Of a DNA stretch of 64,000 nt, positions 53,734-62,757 are shown in pieces. The notes under the pieces were generated by a model. It had not been told where the DNA came from. It worked only from the letters and a program-made list of their open reading frames with translations, and did not search any database. The stretch covers positions 1 through 64,000 of the forward strand of contig CAYZXA010000002.1 of the NCBI GenBank assembly GCA_964482335.1, read 5' to 3'. Both the position numbers and the translations under genes were made by a program. How positions within the stretch are numbered: the stretch's first letter is position 1; each line of letters begins with the position of its first letter. The stretch is from CAYZXA01 sp964482335. GTDB taxonomy: Bacteria; Patescibacteriota; Minisyncoccia; Minisyncoccales; MHMH01.

Positions 53734-55272
53734 ATGGAAAGAAAGATTAATACAGATAAATGGTCTTTAATTCGGTTCATTATTCCAGCTTTTCCAGAAG
53801 TTAACATTTTTTCCCGACAAGCTAAGAAAACTACTGCTCTGGGTCCAATCATGGTAGCCACTGCAGCAAGCAAAGCTTGGAGATGGCACGTTGAGGTGAT
53901 TGACGAGAATAACTACAGAGATGGTCCGAGGGATAGTCAAGGGCTACCAGATCATGAGATGTTGCAGGAGAGAAGTCCAGCAGACGTGGTCGGATTTTAC
54001 TGCGGGCTTACTAGTACTATTGAACGCGTTTGGCAATTAGCTGAATTTTATCATGAAAAAGCTCAAACTATTGCTGGCGGCTGGCATGCTCATTATTGTC
54101 CAGAAGAAACATTGAGGCATAATATTGATGTGGTGGTTCATGGTGATGGAGAAATTGTTATCCAAAAAATTCTGACTGCTTTTGAGCAAGAAGAAGGGCC
54201 TGGGAATATTCCCGGCATTTCTTTCTTAGACAAGGGAGAGGTTAAAACTAATCCTCCAAACATCTTTGAGATCCCAGATTTAAATGCTTTGCCTTATCCA
54301 GATTTTGGTTTGCTTAAATATGCTAAAGTGAGTATTTATCCAGTTGGTCGGACTAGAGGTTGTAGGATGAATTGCGAATTCTGCAGCATTAAAGGAAAGC
54401 CTCGTTGGAGTACGGGTGAGCATCTTTTTAAGACGGTCGAGTGGCTAGTTGCAACAAGAAGTGCCCGTTATTTCTTTATTGTTGATGATCGTTTGGAGGA
54501 AGACATTGTTGGCACAGTTGATTTCTTTAGAAGAGTTGCCGAAAGATATGGTAATCGCCTTGCTTTTACCGTTCAAACAAGACTGGAAGCCGCCAAGAAC
54601 ACAGAATTATTGAGAATTATGAAGAGAGCCGGCGTTAGAGTTGTTTGTATCGGCTACGAATCTGTCATTGAAGCTGAACTTCGGGCTATGAATAAAGGAT
54701 ATTTATCAATAGCTCAAATGCTTGAATGGACGAAAATTTGGCGTCAGCTTTTCCGGATACATGCAATGTTTATCTTTGGCTATCCATTGAAAGACAGAGG
54801 GATCTCAATTAGCCCTAAAGAGATGCTCAAAGCTTTTAGAATCTTTCTTGGTAAGGCTCGTCCTGACACTACCCAAATATTACACCCAATCCCTTTGGTG
54901 GGAACAGATTTACGCAAGAGGTTAGAAGAAGAGGGTAGAATCTATCCTCAGGAATTAGTACCTTGGAGCAAATACGATGGAAGCTTTGTTTGTTTCCAGC
55001 CAGATAACATGACTCCTCGGGAATTCCAAGAAGCCTCTATGAAGCTTATGGGCAGGTTTTACAGTCTACTCCTAAGCCTTATTAATATTCCATTGAGAAC
55101 GATTGCTTTTCCAATAGATTACCTCTTTAGGGGATGGGAGTCTTGGCATCGTGGTTGGTGGAGAAACATTGTGAGGTTCGGCGGACATTTTCTTATTCGA
55201 AAATGGAGGAAGAGACAGGACGTTAAGCTGTTTATAGAAAAATTAGAGAAATATCAATCGCAAGGCAAGTGA
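53734..55272 (+). CDS. Radical SAM protein with B12-binding-like N-domain
   Basis: An enzyme of 512 residues; the start is the ATG at 53734 after AAAGGAG (the frame opens at an upstream TTG). The N-terminal 170 residues form a Rossmann-like domain as in B12-binding radical SAM proteins (VEVIDENN, DVVGFYCGLTSTIERVWQLAE, AGGWHAHYCPEE), but the usual DxHxxG cobalamin motif is not evident. The radical SAM core has GCRMNCEFCSIKG (Cys-X3-Cys-X2-Cys) and FFIVDDRLEED. The C-terminal part (about 430-512) is Trp/Arg-rich with a possible amphipathic helix. Substrate unknown; related proteins methylate or rearrange small molecules, lipids or tRNAs. It is monocistronic, with a strong ribosome-binding site and a terminator. 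Confidence 0.85.
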   Translation: MERKINTDKWSLIRFIIPAFPEVNIFSRQAKKTTALGPIMVATAASKAWRWHVEVIDENNYRDGPRDSQGLPDHEMLQERSPADVVGFYCGLTSTIERVWQLAEFYHEKAQTIAGGWHAHYCPEETLRHNIDVVVHGDGEIVIQKILTAFEQEEGPGNIPGISFLDKGEVKTNPPNIFEIPDLNALPYPDFGLLKYAKVSIYPVGRTRGCRMNCEFCSIKGKPRWSTGEHLFKTVEWLVATRSARYFFIVDDRLEEDIVGTVDFFRRVAERYGNRLAFTVQTRLEAAKNTELLRIMKRAGVRVVCIGYESVIEAELRAMNKGYLSIAQMLEWTKIWRQLFRIHAMFIFGYPLKDRGISISPKEMLKAFRIFLGKARPDTTQILHPIPLVGTDLRKRLEEEGRIYPQELVPWSKYDGSFVCFQPDNMTPREFQEASMKLMGRFYSLLLSLINIPLRTIAFPIDYLFRGWESWHRGWWRNIVRFGGHFLIRKWRKRQDVKLFIEKLEKYQSQGK

Positions 55273-55297
55273 GAAATTACTTGCCTTTTTTTATTTT
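55262..55297 (+). terminator. Terminator after the radical SAM gene
   Basis: AAGGCAAGT/ACTTGCCTT stem (55262-55287) followed by T7. It overlaps the final codons of uvrB on the other strand. Confidence 0.8.
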
Positions 55298-57166
55298 TTT
55301 AATCAAGTCTCGGATTTCAGCTGCTCTTTCAAAGTTCAGGTTTTTAGCAGCCACTTTCATTTCTTTTTCAAGAAGCTTCTTGTCTTGGATGGCCCAGAAC
55401 TCAATACCAACTTCCTTTTCTTTTGGAGCAAAAGGCCATTCCCTTATTTCTTTACTGATGGCCTTAGGTGTTATCTTATGCTTTTTGTTATATTTCTCCT
55501 GGATGTTTCTGCGGCGCAAAACCTCTTTGATCGCTTTTTCCATTGAGAGAGTTTTTTTATCAGCATACATAATAACATGGCCTTGCAAGTGCCGGGCTGC
55601 TCTGCCCATGGTTTGGATTAAGGTTGTTTCATTTCTCAAGAAACCTTCTTTATCAGCATCTAAGATAGCTATTAAACTAACCTCTGGCAAATCTAAACCT
55701 TCTCTTAAAAGGTTGATGCCAACGATAACGTCATATTTGCCTTCTCTTAAATCCTGGAGAATCTTCGGTCTTTCTAAGGTTTTGATTTCTGAATGGAGAT
55801 AATGAGTTTTGATGCCTGCTTCTCTGAGATAATCAGTCAGAGCTTCAGACAGTCTCTTAGTTAAAGTAATGACTAAACTTCTTTGGTTCTTTTTAATTCT
55901 TTTTTTAATCTCTTCTATCAAGTCTTTGACCTGGTTTTTAGTTGGTTTTATTTCAATAGAAGGTTCTAAGAGGCCGGTTGGTCTAATAACTTGTTCAACA
56001 ATATGTTCTTTGACTTTTTGTTTTTCATAAGGTCCCGGAGTAGCTGAAGCATAGATAGTTTGATTGACTCTTTCTTCAAACTCTTTAAAGTTTAAAGGCC
56101 TGTTGTCTAAAGCAGAAGGCAGGCGGAAGCCGTATTCAATCAAAACTTCTTTTCTTGACTTGTCAGTGTTGTACATGGCATGCAATTGGGGCAGGGTCAT
56201 ATGCGATTCATCAATAATTGTCAGGAAATCTTTTGGAAAATAATTAAGCAGAACAAAAGGCGGTTCTTTTGGCTTTCTGAACTCCAAATGCCTTGAATAG
56301 TTCTCAATCCCGTGACAAAAGCCCGTTTCTTTCATCAGCTCTAAATCATAGTTTGTCCTTTTCTCTAACTTTTGAGCCTCTATTAATTTCTTTTCTCCTT
56401 TTAATATTTTTAATTGTTCTTGCAGCTCAAGTTTTATATTCTCTAAGGCAATCTCCAATTTATCCTGAGGAGTTACCCAGAAGTGAGCTGGAAATATTCT
56501 GCATTCAGGCTTAACTATTTTGTCATTAGACAATTCAATAGTTATCACCTTTTTGCCAGTGACCAAATAAACTTCGATAATATCGCCCCTGACCCTAAAA
56601 GTGCCTGGTCGGAAATTAATGTCATTCCTTTGGTATTGCAAAGAAGTTAAACGAGCAATTAAGTCCCTTCTTTTTATCTTTTGTCCGGGCTTCAATTGTA
56701 AGGCAACTTCTTGGTAGGTTTCTGGTGAACCAATATTGTAAATGCATGAAACAGAAGCAACAACAATAACGTCTTTCCTTGTTAACAAGTCCTGGGTGGC
56801 GGCATGCCTTAGTCTGTCAATTTCTTCATTAATCTTGGCATCTTTTTCAATATAGGTATCAGTTTGGGGGATATAGGCTTCTGGCTGGTAGTAATCATAA
56901 TAGGAAACAAAGTAATGGACAGCATTATTTGGGAAGAACTCTTTGAATTCTTGGTACAATTGAGCAGCCAAAGTTTTGTTGTGGGAGATGACTAAAACCG
57001 GCTTGTTTGCTTTTTCAATTATTTTGGCTATGCTAAAGGTTTTTCCGCTTCCCGTTACACCCAAAAGTACCTGGTTTTTAACACCAGCTTCAAGGTTTTT
57101 AAATAATTGTTCAATAGCCTGAGGCTGATCACCTGTTGGCTTGAATTTAGAGACAAGCTTGAACAT
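55277..57166 (-). CDS. uvrB: Excinuclease ABC subunit B
   Basis: Nucleotide-excision-repair helicase-like protein of 629 residues. Walker [10 protein letters not shown] (about 36-44), the beta-hairpin region [21 protein letters not shown], the DESH box ([12 protein letters not shown]), helicase motifs V/VI ([23 protein letters not shown]), and a C-terminal UVR domain ([15 protein letters not shown]) that binds UvrC. It is slightly shorter than usual (about 660), with the loss in the linker before the UVR domain. uvrA and uvrC are not in the window. Confidence 0.97.
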   Translation of the reverse strand: MFKLVSKFKPTGDQPQAIEQLFKNLEAGVKNQVLLGVTGSGKTFSIAKIIEKANKPVLVISHNKTLAAQLYQEFKEFFPNNAVHYFVSYYDYYQPEAYIPQTDTYIEKDAKINEEIDRLRHAATQDLLTRKDVIVVASVSCIYNIGSPETYQEVALQLKPGQKIKRRDLIARLTSLQYQRNDINFRPGTFRVRGDIIEVYLVTGKKVITIELSNDKIVKPECRIFPAHFWVTPQDKLEIALENIKLELQEQLKILKGEKKLIEAQKLEKRTNYDLELMKETGFCHGIENYSRHLEFRKPKEPPFVLLNYFPKDFLTIIDESHMTLPQLHAMYNTDKSRKEVLIEYGFRLPSALDNRPLNFKEFEERVNQTIYASATPGPYEKQKVKEHIVEQVIRPTGLLEPSIEIKPTKNQVKDLIEEIKKRIKKNQRSLVITLTKRLSEALTDYLREAGIKTHYLHSEIKTLERPKILQDLREGKYDVIVGINLLREGLDLPEVSLIAILDADKEGFLRNETTLIQTMGRAARHLQGHVIMYADKKTLSMEKAIKEVLRRRNIQEKYNKKHKITPKAISKEIREWPFAPKEKEVGIEFWAIQDKKLLEKEMKVAAKNLNFERAAEIRDLIKKIKKGK

Positions 57167-57228
57167 AACTTCTTAATTTTATGTTAAATTTCTTCTTTTT
57201 TCAAGGATAGGTTAAGATAAGATAAGGT

Positions 57229-58437
57229 ATGAAGAAATTAATTAAAAAATTTATCCCTCCATTTTTGCTCGGTTGGTATCACCTAAGCTTGGCTTTTTTG
57301 GGCGCTGTTTTATATCGCTTTCCTTCAAGAAAACTGAAGGTCATTGGTGTAACCGGCACTAATGGAAAAACAACAGTTGTTAACTTAACAACAAAGATTT
57401 TAGAGGAAGCTGGCTATAAACTGGCTTCTTTATCTTCTATCAAGTTCAAAATAGCTGATAAAGAAAGACCCAATACCTTGAAAATGACCATGCCAGGACG
57501 CTTTAAGCTCCAGAGGTTTTTAAGAGAAGCTCTGAGCAATAACTGTCAGTATGTAGTTTTAGAAGTAACCTCAGAAGGTATTAAACAACACCGTCATCGA
57601 TTTATTAGTTTTAATACAGCTATTTTTACTAACTTAACGCCAGAACATATTGAAGCTCATAAAGGATTTGAAAACTATAAGAAAGCCAAAGGAAAACTTT
57701 TTCAAACAACCAGAGAGATTCATGTTATTAATCTTGACGATGAGAACGCTAAATACTTTTTACAGTTTCCAGCAAAGAAGAAATATACCTATGGCTTAAA
57801 CCAGGGAGATATTAATACCAAGAATACGCAGTTTAAACTTTTTTTAATTGGTGATTTTAATAAATATAATGCTTTAGCAGCAATTTGCCTTGGCTTGTCT
57901 CAAGGGATTGATTTGGAGGTTTGCCAAAGAGCTTTAGAAAAAGTTAAAGGAATTCCCGGCAGAATGGAACAGGTCATTTCTCAGCCCTTTAAGGTTTTTG
58001 TTGATTATGCTTTTACGCCTAATGCTCTAGATAAGGTTTATCAAACTTTAAAACCAAGAGATGCTAATATGATATGTGTTTTAGGATCTTGCGGTGGAGG
58101 CAGAGACAGGTGGAAAAGACCGATCCTAGGCGAGATAGCTGCCAAATACTGCAATGAAATAATTATTACCAACGAAGACCCGTACGACGAAGACCCAATG
58201 AAGATTATTAGAGAAGTAGCCAAAGGAACAAAAGGTAAGGCAGAAACAATATTAGACAGACGAGAAGCAATTAAAAGAGCCTTGAAACTAGCTAAGCCTG
58301 CTGATACAGTAATAACCACTGGCAAGGGCTCGGAATCCTGGATATGCTTGGCTCACGGTAAAAAGATTCCTTGGAGTGAAGTAGAGGTTATTCATGAAGA
58401 AATCAAAAAACTCAACATAGTTAATATAGTTCTTTAA
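57229..58437 (+). CDS. murE: MurE-like Mur ligase lacking the N-terminal domain
   Basis: ATP-dependent amino-acid ligase of 402 residues (MurE is usually about 480-500). The N-terminal UDP-binding domain is replaced by a short hydrophobic segment (FIPPFLLGWYHLSLAFLGAVLYRF). The central domain has the P-loop GVTGTNGKTTVVNLT (about 40-54), the LEVTSEG motif, NLTPEHIEAHKGFENY and the Lys in YKKAKGKLF. The C-terminal domain has GRMEQV, VDYAFTPNALDKV and the substrate loop TNEDPYDEDP, which differs from the DNPR of diaminopimelate-specific enzymes. The hydrophobic start suggests attachment to the membrane or lipid-linked substrates (inference). Confidence 0.8.
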   Translation: MKKLIKKFIPPFLLGWYHLSLAFLGAVLYRFPSRKLKVIGVTGTNGKTTVVNLTTKILEEAGYKLASLSSIKFKIADKERPNTLKMTMPGRFKLQRFLREALSNNCQYVVLEVTSEGIKQHRHRFISFNTAIFTNLTPEHIEAHKGFENYKKAKGKLFQTTREIHVINLDDENAKYFLQFPAKKKYTYGLNQGDINTKNTQFKLFLIGDFNKYNALAAICLGLSQGIDLEVCQRALEKVKGIPGRMEQVISQPFKVFVDYAFTPNALDKVYQTLKPRDANMICVLGSCGGGRDRWKRPILGEIAAKYCNEIIITNEDPYDEDPMKIIREVAKGTKGKAETILDRREAIKRALKLAKPADTVITTGKGSESWICLAHGKKIPWSEVEVIHEEIKKLNIVNIVL

Positions 58438-58468
58438 TAAAGTCCAAAAAGGGAGGAGGTAGAAAGAA

Positions 58469-58831
58469 ATGAGAGATAAAAAAAATCAAAAACTAGCAGA
58501 AAGAGATTTTAACTCTTTTATTAATGACCTAAAGATAGGTGGATTAGAGTTTGAGATTATTGAGGAAAATGAGATTAAGAAGAATTGTCTAAAAGGTCTT
58601 TATAACAGAGCAAAAGAGGTTCTTTTCCAAGTTAATCCCGAAGAACTTTTATTATTTGTATTCAGAGATAAAAAAACGCAAGCTTGTTGGTCCTCGGAAG
58701 ACTATTCAGGGAGCGTCATAATCAATATGGCTTATAATCTTGAAATTAGCGAGCTTAAAAAGGCAAGAGGGGAAGCCAGGGAGAAAGTCCGGCAGGAGCT
58801 CGATTTAGTAATAGTCGAACCAGAAACTTAG
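58469..58831 (+). CDS. Small soluble protein of unknown function
   Basis: A protein of 120 residues with a very good ribosome-binding site (GGGAGGAGG). It is mixed helix/strand and charged, with the stretches LEFEIIEENEIKK and PEELLLFVFRDKKTQACWSSEDYSGSVIINMAY and a Lys/Glu/Arg helix at the end. No signal or membrane segment is seen and I do not recognise the family. It follows the Mur ligase by 31 bp and ends in a terminator, so it may be its operon partner. Confidence 0.6.
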   Translation: MRDKKNQKLAERDFNSFINDLKIGGLEFEIIEENEIKKNCLKGLYNRAKEVLFQVNPEELLLFVFRDKKTQACWSSEDYSGSVIINMAYNLEISELKKARGEAREKVRQELDLVIVEPET

Positions 58832-58833
58832 CA

Positions 58834-58866
58834 AGATGAGGTTGTCAAAGATGACCTCATTTTTAT
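58834..58866 (+). terminator. Terminator of the Mur ligase operon
   Basis: ATGAGGT/ACCTCAT hairpin (58836-58860) followed by TTTTTATTT. Confidence 0.75.
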
Positions 58867-58905
58867 TTGAAATTATCTTAAAAATTAAATAGAATATAGA
58901 TACTT

Positions 58906-60348
58906 ATGAAGAAGTCTGATTTCAAAAAAATATCAGATTGGCTTTGGGAGATTCCCAAGGGTTTTAGAGAAGACATGCGAGTGCCAGCTCGTGTTTATGC
59001 TTCAGAGAAAATGTTAGAAAACATCTTTCAAGACAGAAGTATCCCACAGCTGATTAATGGTACAACTCTACCTGGTATAGTTAGACACGGTATTGCCATG
59101 CCCGATTGTCATGAGGGGTACTCTGTACCCATTGGTTTTGTTGGCGCCATCAGGACTTCTGACGGCGTTATTTCACCTGGTGCTTGCGGTTTTGATATTA
59201 ACTGCGGTATGAGATTATTAAAATCAGAGCTGACTAAAAAAGACATTAAACCTCATTTAGAGAATTTAGCTACAGAAATACAAAAACAAGTTCCTTCGGG
59301 CCTGGGCCAAGGCAGGCAGGTTAAGTTAAGCATTGGAGAGGTTGATAAAATCTTAAAAGGTGGAGCCCAAAGACTTGTTGAGCAAGGCTATGGTCAGAAA
59401 GAAGATATTGAGAATTGTGAAGCTCAGGGCAGATTAGATTGGGCTGACAGCTCTGTAGTTTCTTTGCGCGCTAAGGATCGGGGCAGAGATCAGGTGGGGA
59501 CTCTCGGGAGTGGAAATCATTTTATCGAACTTCAAAAAGTAGAGGAGATTTTTGATGAAACAGTGGCTAAGAATTTCGGACTCTTCAGAAACCAGGTTGT
59601 CATTATGATTCATACTGGTTCAAGAGGTCTTGGCCATCAAGTCTGTACTGATTATTTAAGAACAATGATTCCAGCCATGCAAAGATACAACATTAAAGTA
59701 CCTGATCGAGAGTTTGCCTGTGTGCCATTTAAATCTTCAGAAGGTCAGCAATATTTTAAAGCTATGGGCGCAGCTGCTAACTATGCTTGGGCTAACCGAC
59801 AGATGATCGCTCATTTTGTCAGAAAGGCCTGGCAGCAAGTATTGGGCGAGAAAGCTTCACCTTTAATCCCTTTATACGATGTAGCTCACAATATTATTAA
59901 AAAGGAGAAATATGTTATTGAAGGTAAAGAAACCGAATTAGCTGTTCACCGTAAAGGAGCCACCAGAGCCTTTCCGCCAGGGCATAATAAAATTCCAGCA
60001 AAATACCAAAAAACAGGTCAGCCGGTTTTAATTCCAGGTTCTATGGGTACTGCTTCCTATGTCTTGGTAGGACAGAAACAAGGCGAAGAAGCTTTTTATT
60101 CAACAAACCATGGAGCAGGTAGAACCATGTCTCGCAGAGAGGCTACCAGGCGCATCTCTGGACAGGAAGTCATAAAAAGGTTAGAACAAAAAGGAATCAT
60201 CATTAAATGCTGGAGCCAGAGAGGTATTGCCGAAGAAGCACCCATGGCTTATAAAAATGTTGATGATGTGGTAGAGGTGGTTGAGAAAGCTGGCCTATCA
60301 AAGAAAGTTGCCAGAGTAGTGCCTTTAGCCGTCATAAAAGGTGAATAA
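58906..60348 (+). CDS. rtcB: RNA-splicing ligase RtcB
   Basis: GTP-dependent 3'-phosphate/5'-OH RNA ligase of 480 residues, full length. Metal ligands: Cys100 in GFDINCGMRLL, His in GSGNHFIEL, and the IHTGSRGLGH motif. The guanylated His lies in TNHGAGRTMSRREA. The N-terminal HGIAMPDCHEGY is typical. It heals and seals broken RNAs, such as tRNAs cut in the anticodon loop. No archease gene is adjacent. Confidence 0.97.
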   Translation: MKKSDFKKISDWLWEIPKGFREDMRVPARVYASEKMLENIFQDRSIPQLINGTTLPGIVRHGIAMPDCHEGYSVPIGFVGAIRTSDGVISPGACGFDINCGMRLLKSELTKKDIKPHLENLATEIQKQVPSGLGQGRQVKLSIGEVDKILKGGAQRLVEQGYGQKEDIENCEAQGRLDWADSSVVSLRAKDRGRDQVGTLGSGNHFIELQKVEEIFDETVAKNFGLFRNQVVIMIHTGSRGLGHQVCTDYLRTMIPAMQRYNIKVPDREFACVPFKSSEGQQYFKAMGAAANYAWANRQMIAHFVRKAWQQVLGEKASPLIPLYDVAHNIIKKEKYVIEGKETELAVHRKGATRAFPPGHNKIPAKYQKTGQPVLIPGSMGTASYVLVGQKQGEEAFYSTNHGAGRTMSRREATRRISGQEVIKRLEQKGIIIKCWSQRGIAEEAPMAYKNVDDVVEVVEKAGLSKKVARVVPLAVIKGE

Positions 60349-60379
60349 ATTTATATGAGTAGAATATTTTATTGGTCTT

Positions 60380-60523
60380 ATGAAAAAGAAAAGACTTCCC
60401 AAGAGCCTGAGGAAATTTATTCGTAAAGAAAAAGCCCGGATTCGCCGGGAAGTTTTAGACATAAAGGAACAAGAAGAAAAGATTAGAGAACTTTATCAGA
60501 AACTTAATTTGATTAAGTCCTAA
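60380..60523 (+). CDS. Small basic helical protein (47 residues)
   Basis: A short frame read from the DNA encodes 47 residues starting MKKKRLPKSLRKFIRKEKAR and continuing as a charged helix (REVLDIKEQEEKIRELYQKLNL). It is strongly basic at the start, like a nucleic-acid- or ribosome-binding peptide, and follows rtcB by 31 bp. No clear ribosome-binding site is seen. Amphipathic helix periodicity makes it more than a random frame, but the family is unknown. Confidence 0.5.
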   Translation: MKKKRLPKSLRKFIRKEKARIRREVLDIKEQEEKIRELYQKLNLIKS

Positions 60524-60560
60524 ATAGTCGCTTAGAGCGGCCATTGTTTCTTAAAAAACC

Positions 60561-60588
60561 TTGACCTTAAAATTATTTCTGCTATAAT
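60561..60588 (+). promoter_or_regulatory. Promoter of the NIF3-like gene, leaderless start
   Basis: TTGACC (60561-60566), 16-nt spacer, TATAAT (60583-60588). The predicted transcription start falls on or next to the ATG at 60596, and no ribosome-binding site is present. Confidence 0.7.
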
Positions 60589-60595
60589 TTTTTGT

Positions 60596-61546
60596 ATGAC
60601 TATTCAAGAAATATACAATTTAACAATCGATAAAGGAATTGAGGCTGATTTTCGGGGAAGAGAGGGAGTAGAGAAAGTCTTAAAAAGAAGGAAAGAAAAG
60701 TTTGAGAAACTGTCAGAAAAAGAAAAACAGGAGTTTGACAAAGAAGCCTTTGAGAATCCTTATCTGGACTCAAGGATTTTAAATATTGCTCAAGATAAAG
60801 AAGTAAAAAAGGTTTTGGTCGGAATTGATATTGAACCTGCTGAGATTATTTTAGCAAAAGAAATTGGCAATATTGATTTAATTATCGCTCATCATCCTTT
60901 GGGTAAAGGATTGGCTAATTTGCACGAAGTCATGGAGCTTCAGTGCGACGTTCTTAATCAGTATGGAGTGCCAATCAATATTGCTGAGGGATTGATGAAA
61001 GAAAGGATTGAGGAAGTGGCCAGAGGGGTAAACAACCTAAATCACCAAAGGACGATTGATGCAGCCAGAATACTTGGCTTTAATTTAATAAACAGCCATA
61101 CTCCTTGTGATAACTTAGCTGCTAAATTTTTAAAGGAAAAAGTTGAGCAAGAAAAGCCAGAAAGAATTGAGGACTTGCTCGACTTGTTAAAAGAAATTCC
61201 AGAATATAGGAAGGCAATTGAATTTGGTGCTGGTCCTAAAATCTTTGTTGGAGAGGAGGAGAATCGCTGTGGTAAAATCGCCATAACAGAGATTACCGGC
61301 GGGACAGAAGGTTCGCCAAAGCTTTATGAAAAAATGGCTCAAGCTGGCATTGGTACGATAATTGGCATGCACATTTCTGAAGAGCATAAAAAAGAAGCAG
61401 AAGCCGCCAACCTTAATGTAGTTATTGCCGGACACATGTCTTCCGATTCTTTGGGCATAAATTTATTTTTAGACGAATTAGAGAAACAAGGAATAGAAAT
61501 TATTCCTTGTTCTGGCTTTATCAGAATCTCTCGGATAGAAAAATAG
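60596..61546 (+). CDS. NIF3-like dinuclear metal protein
   Basis: A protein of 316 residues resembling the NIF3/YqfO family. Metal-binding residues are visible in IIAHHPLGKG (His pair), NSHTPCDNLA and the C-terminal AGHMSSDSLGINLF. A helical N-terminal extension (about 1-65, EADFRGREGVEKVLKRRKEKFEKLSEKEKQ over two stretches) is unusual for NIF3. Family members bind two metal ions; some have been reported to act as GTP cyclohydrolase 1 type 2-like proteins, but the role is not settled. It is expressed from its own leaderless promoter and followed by a terminator. Confidence 0.8.
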   Translation: MTIQEIYNLTIDKGIEADFRGREGVEKVLKRRKEKFEKLSEKEKQEFDKEAFENPYLDSRILNIAQDKEVKKVLVGIDIEPAEIILAKEIGNIDLIIAHHPLGKGLANLHEVMELQCDVLNQYGVPINIAEGLMKERIEEVARGVNNLNHQRTIDAARILGFNLINSHTPCDNLAAKFLKEKVEQEKPERIEDLLDLLKEIPEYRKAIEFGAGPKIFVGEEENRCGKIAITEITGGTEGSPKLYEKMAQAGIGTIIGMHISEEHKKEAEAANLNVVIAGHMSSDSLGINLFLDELEKQGIEIIPCSGFIRISRIEK

Positions 61547-61582
61547 GTTCGAGTCTACGACCCGCAGCAAATCAAGTTCAAA

Positions 61583-61607
61583 AAGTCGCCAAGAAGGCGA
61601 TTTTTTG
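61583..61607 (+). terminator. Terminator after the NIF3-like gene
   Basis: AGTCGCC-AAGAA-GGCGATT hairpin with T6 (61601-61606). Confidence 0.75.
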
Positions 61608-61620
61608 GTAAAATAAAGGA

Positions 61621-62757
61621 ATGAAAACAGGTGTAGCTACAGTTCCTCTAGATTATGGCAAATGTCCCCGCTGGCTGTTCGAAAGAATGGAAAGGCTGGG
61701 TCGGGGAATAGCCATAGCTATTGTTGAAGAGTTTGGACCCGAAGAATTTTTAAAGAGAATATCTGATCCTGCTTGGTTTCAGTCTTTAGGATGTGTTATG
61801 GGTTTTGACTGGAATAGTTCAGGGTTGACTGTTGTTGCCTTAGGGGCTTTAAAAGCAGGGCTTTTTGATATTCAAGACCAACTGGGTATTTATGTTTGCG
61901 GTGGCAAGAAAACTTCAAGGGAAACGCCGAAAGAGATTGAAGCTTATGGTATATCGCGGCAGTTTTCCTTTGCTCCTGATTTGATTTACGCTTCAAAGAT
62001 GGCCGCTAAAACCGATTCAGCTTTAATCCAGGACAATTACCAAATTTATCAGCACAACTTCTTATTTACCAAATCTGGCACTTGGGCTGTTATACAGCAG
62101 GGTATGAACACAGATAATCAGACAGCTCGTAGATATCATTGGTTGTCTTCGGGTCTTCAGGATTTTGTTGAAGAGCCTCATTCTGGCATTGTTTCTGACA
62201 AGAGAGTAAAACCTCTTAACTTAACGGCTAAAGAGAGCAATCAAAACAGGCATATCAGTTTGAAACAGGTTTTGGACGAGCCAAAGACTTTTATTACTAA
62301 CCTGTCTATGGTGCAGCGCCAGCCCAAACAATTAACTTTGCTTGAGTTGCGCAATAAGGAGTTCTCTTGGCATCCGGTAGTTCAAGAAAAGTTTGATTTA
62401 AAGAGACTGCAGAAAACCATCTTTTTTGCTAAAGATAGAGATCCTCAAAGCTTTGAGCAGCTTCTCTCTTTAAAGAACGTTGGTCCCAGGACTATTAGGG
62501 CTTTATCTTTGGTTTCAGAGATAATTTATGGCGCCAAGCCTTCTTATGAAGATCCAGCCAGATATTCTTTTTCAGTCGGTGGTAAAGATGGGACCCCATA
62601 TTTTATAGAGAAAAAGACATACGATGAGTTATTAGGGGTTATGGAGAAGGGTATTAATAAAAGCAAAGTAAGTATTAAAGAAAAATTAGAAGCACAAAGA
62701 CGACTTACAAATCATGCCACATTTAACTTCTCAACAAAAAGCAAAAAAATTAAATAA
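61621..62757 (+). CDS. DUF763 protein with helix-hairpin-helix motif
   Basis: A protein of 378 residues matching DUF763, a family I know mostly from archaea and thermophiles. Diagnostic stretches: TGVATVPLDYGKCPRWLFERM at the N-terminus (in two parts), FWFQSLGCVMGFDWNSSGLTVVALGALK (its PAWFQ start), and CGGKKTSRETPKEI. A helix-hairpin-helix-like motif (LLSLKNVGPRTIRALSLVSEI, about 283-303) suggests DNA binding. The conserved GFDW and CGGK residues could form an active site, but none has been shown. Its end overlaps the nuclease-like gene by 44 bp, so the two are probably co-expressed and act together on DNA. Confidence 0.8.
   Translation: MKTGVATVPLDYGKCPRWLFERMERLGRGIAIAIVEEFGPEEFLKRISDPAWFQSLGCVMGFDWNSSGLTVVALGALKAGLFDIQDQLGIYVCGGKKTSRETPKEIEAYGISRQFSFAPDLIYASKMAAKTDSALIQDNYQIYQHNFLFTKSGTWAVIQQGMNTDNQTARRYHWLSSGLQDFVEEPHSGIVSDKRVKPLNLTAKESNQNRHISLKQVLDEPKTFITNLSMVQRQPKQLTLLELRNKEFSWHPVVQEKFDLKRLQKTIFFAKDRDPQSFEQLLSLKNVGPRTIRALSLVSEIIYGAKPSYEDPARYSFSVGGKDGTPYFIEKKTYDELLGVMEKGINKSKVSIKEKLEAQRRLTNHATFNFSTKSKKIK

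Noticed and set aside
61545..61575. GGTTCGAGTCTACGACCCGC, which looks like a tRNA T-arm remnant or attachment site.
   Set aside because: Only two of the five T-stem pairs form, no acceptor or anticodon arm is present, and no matching repeat was found.
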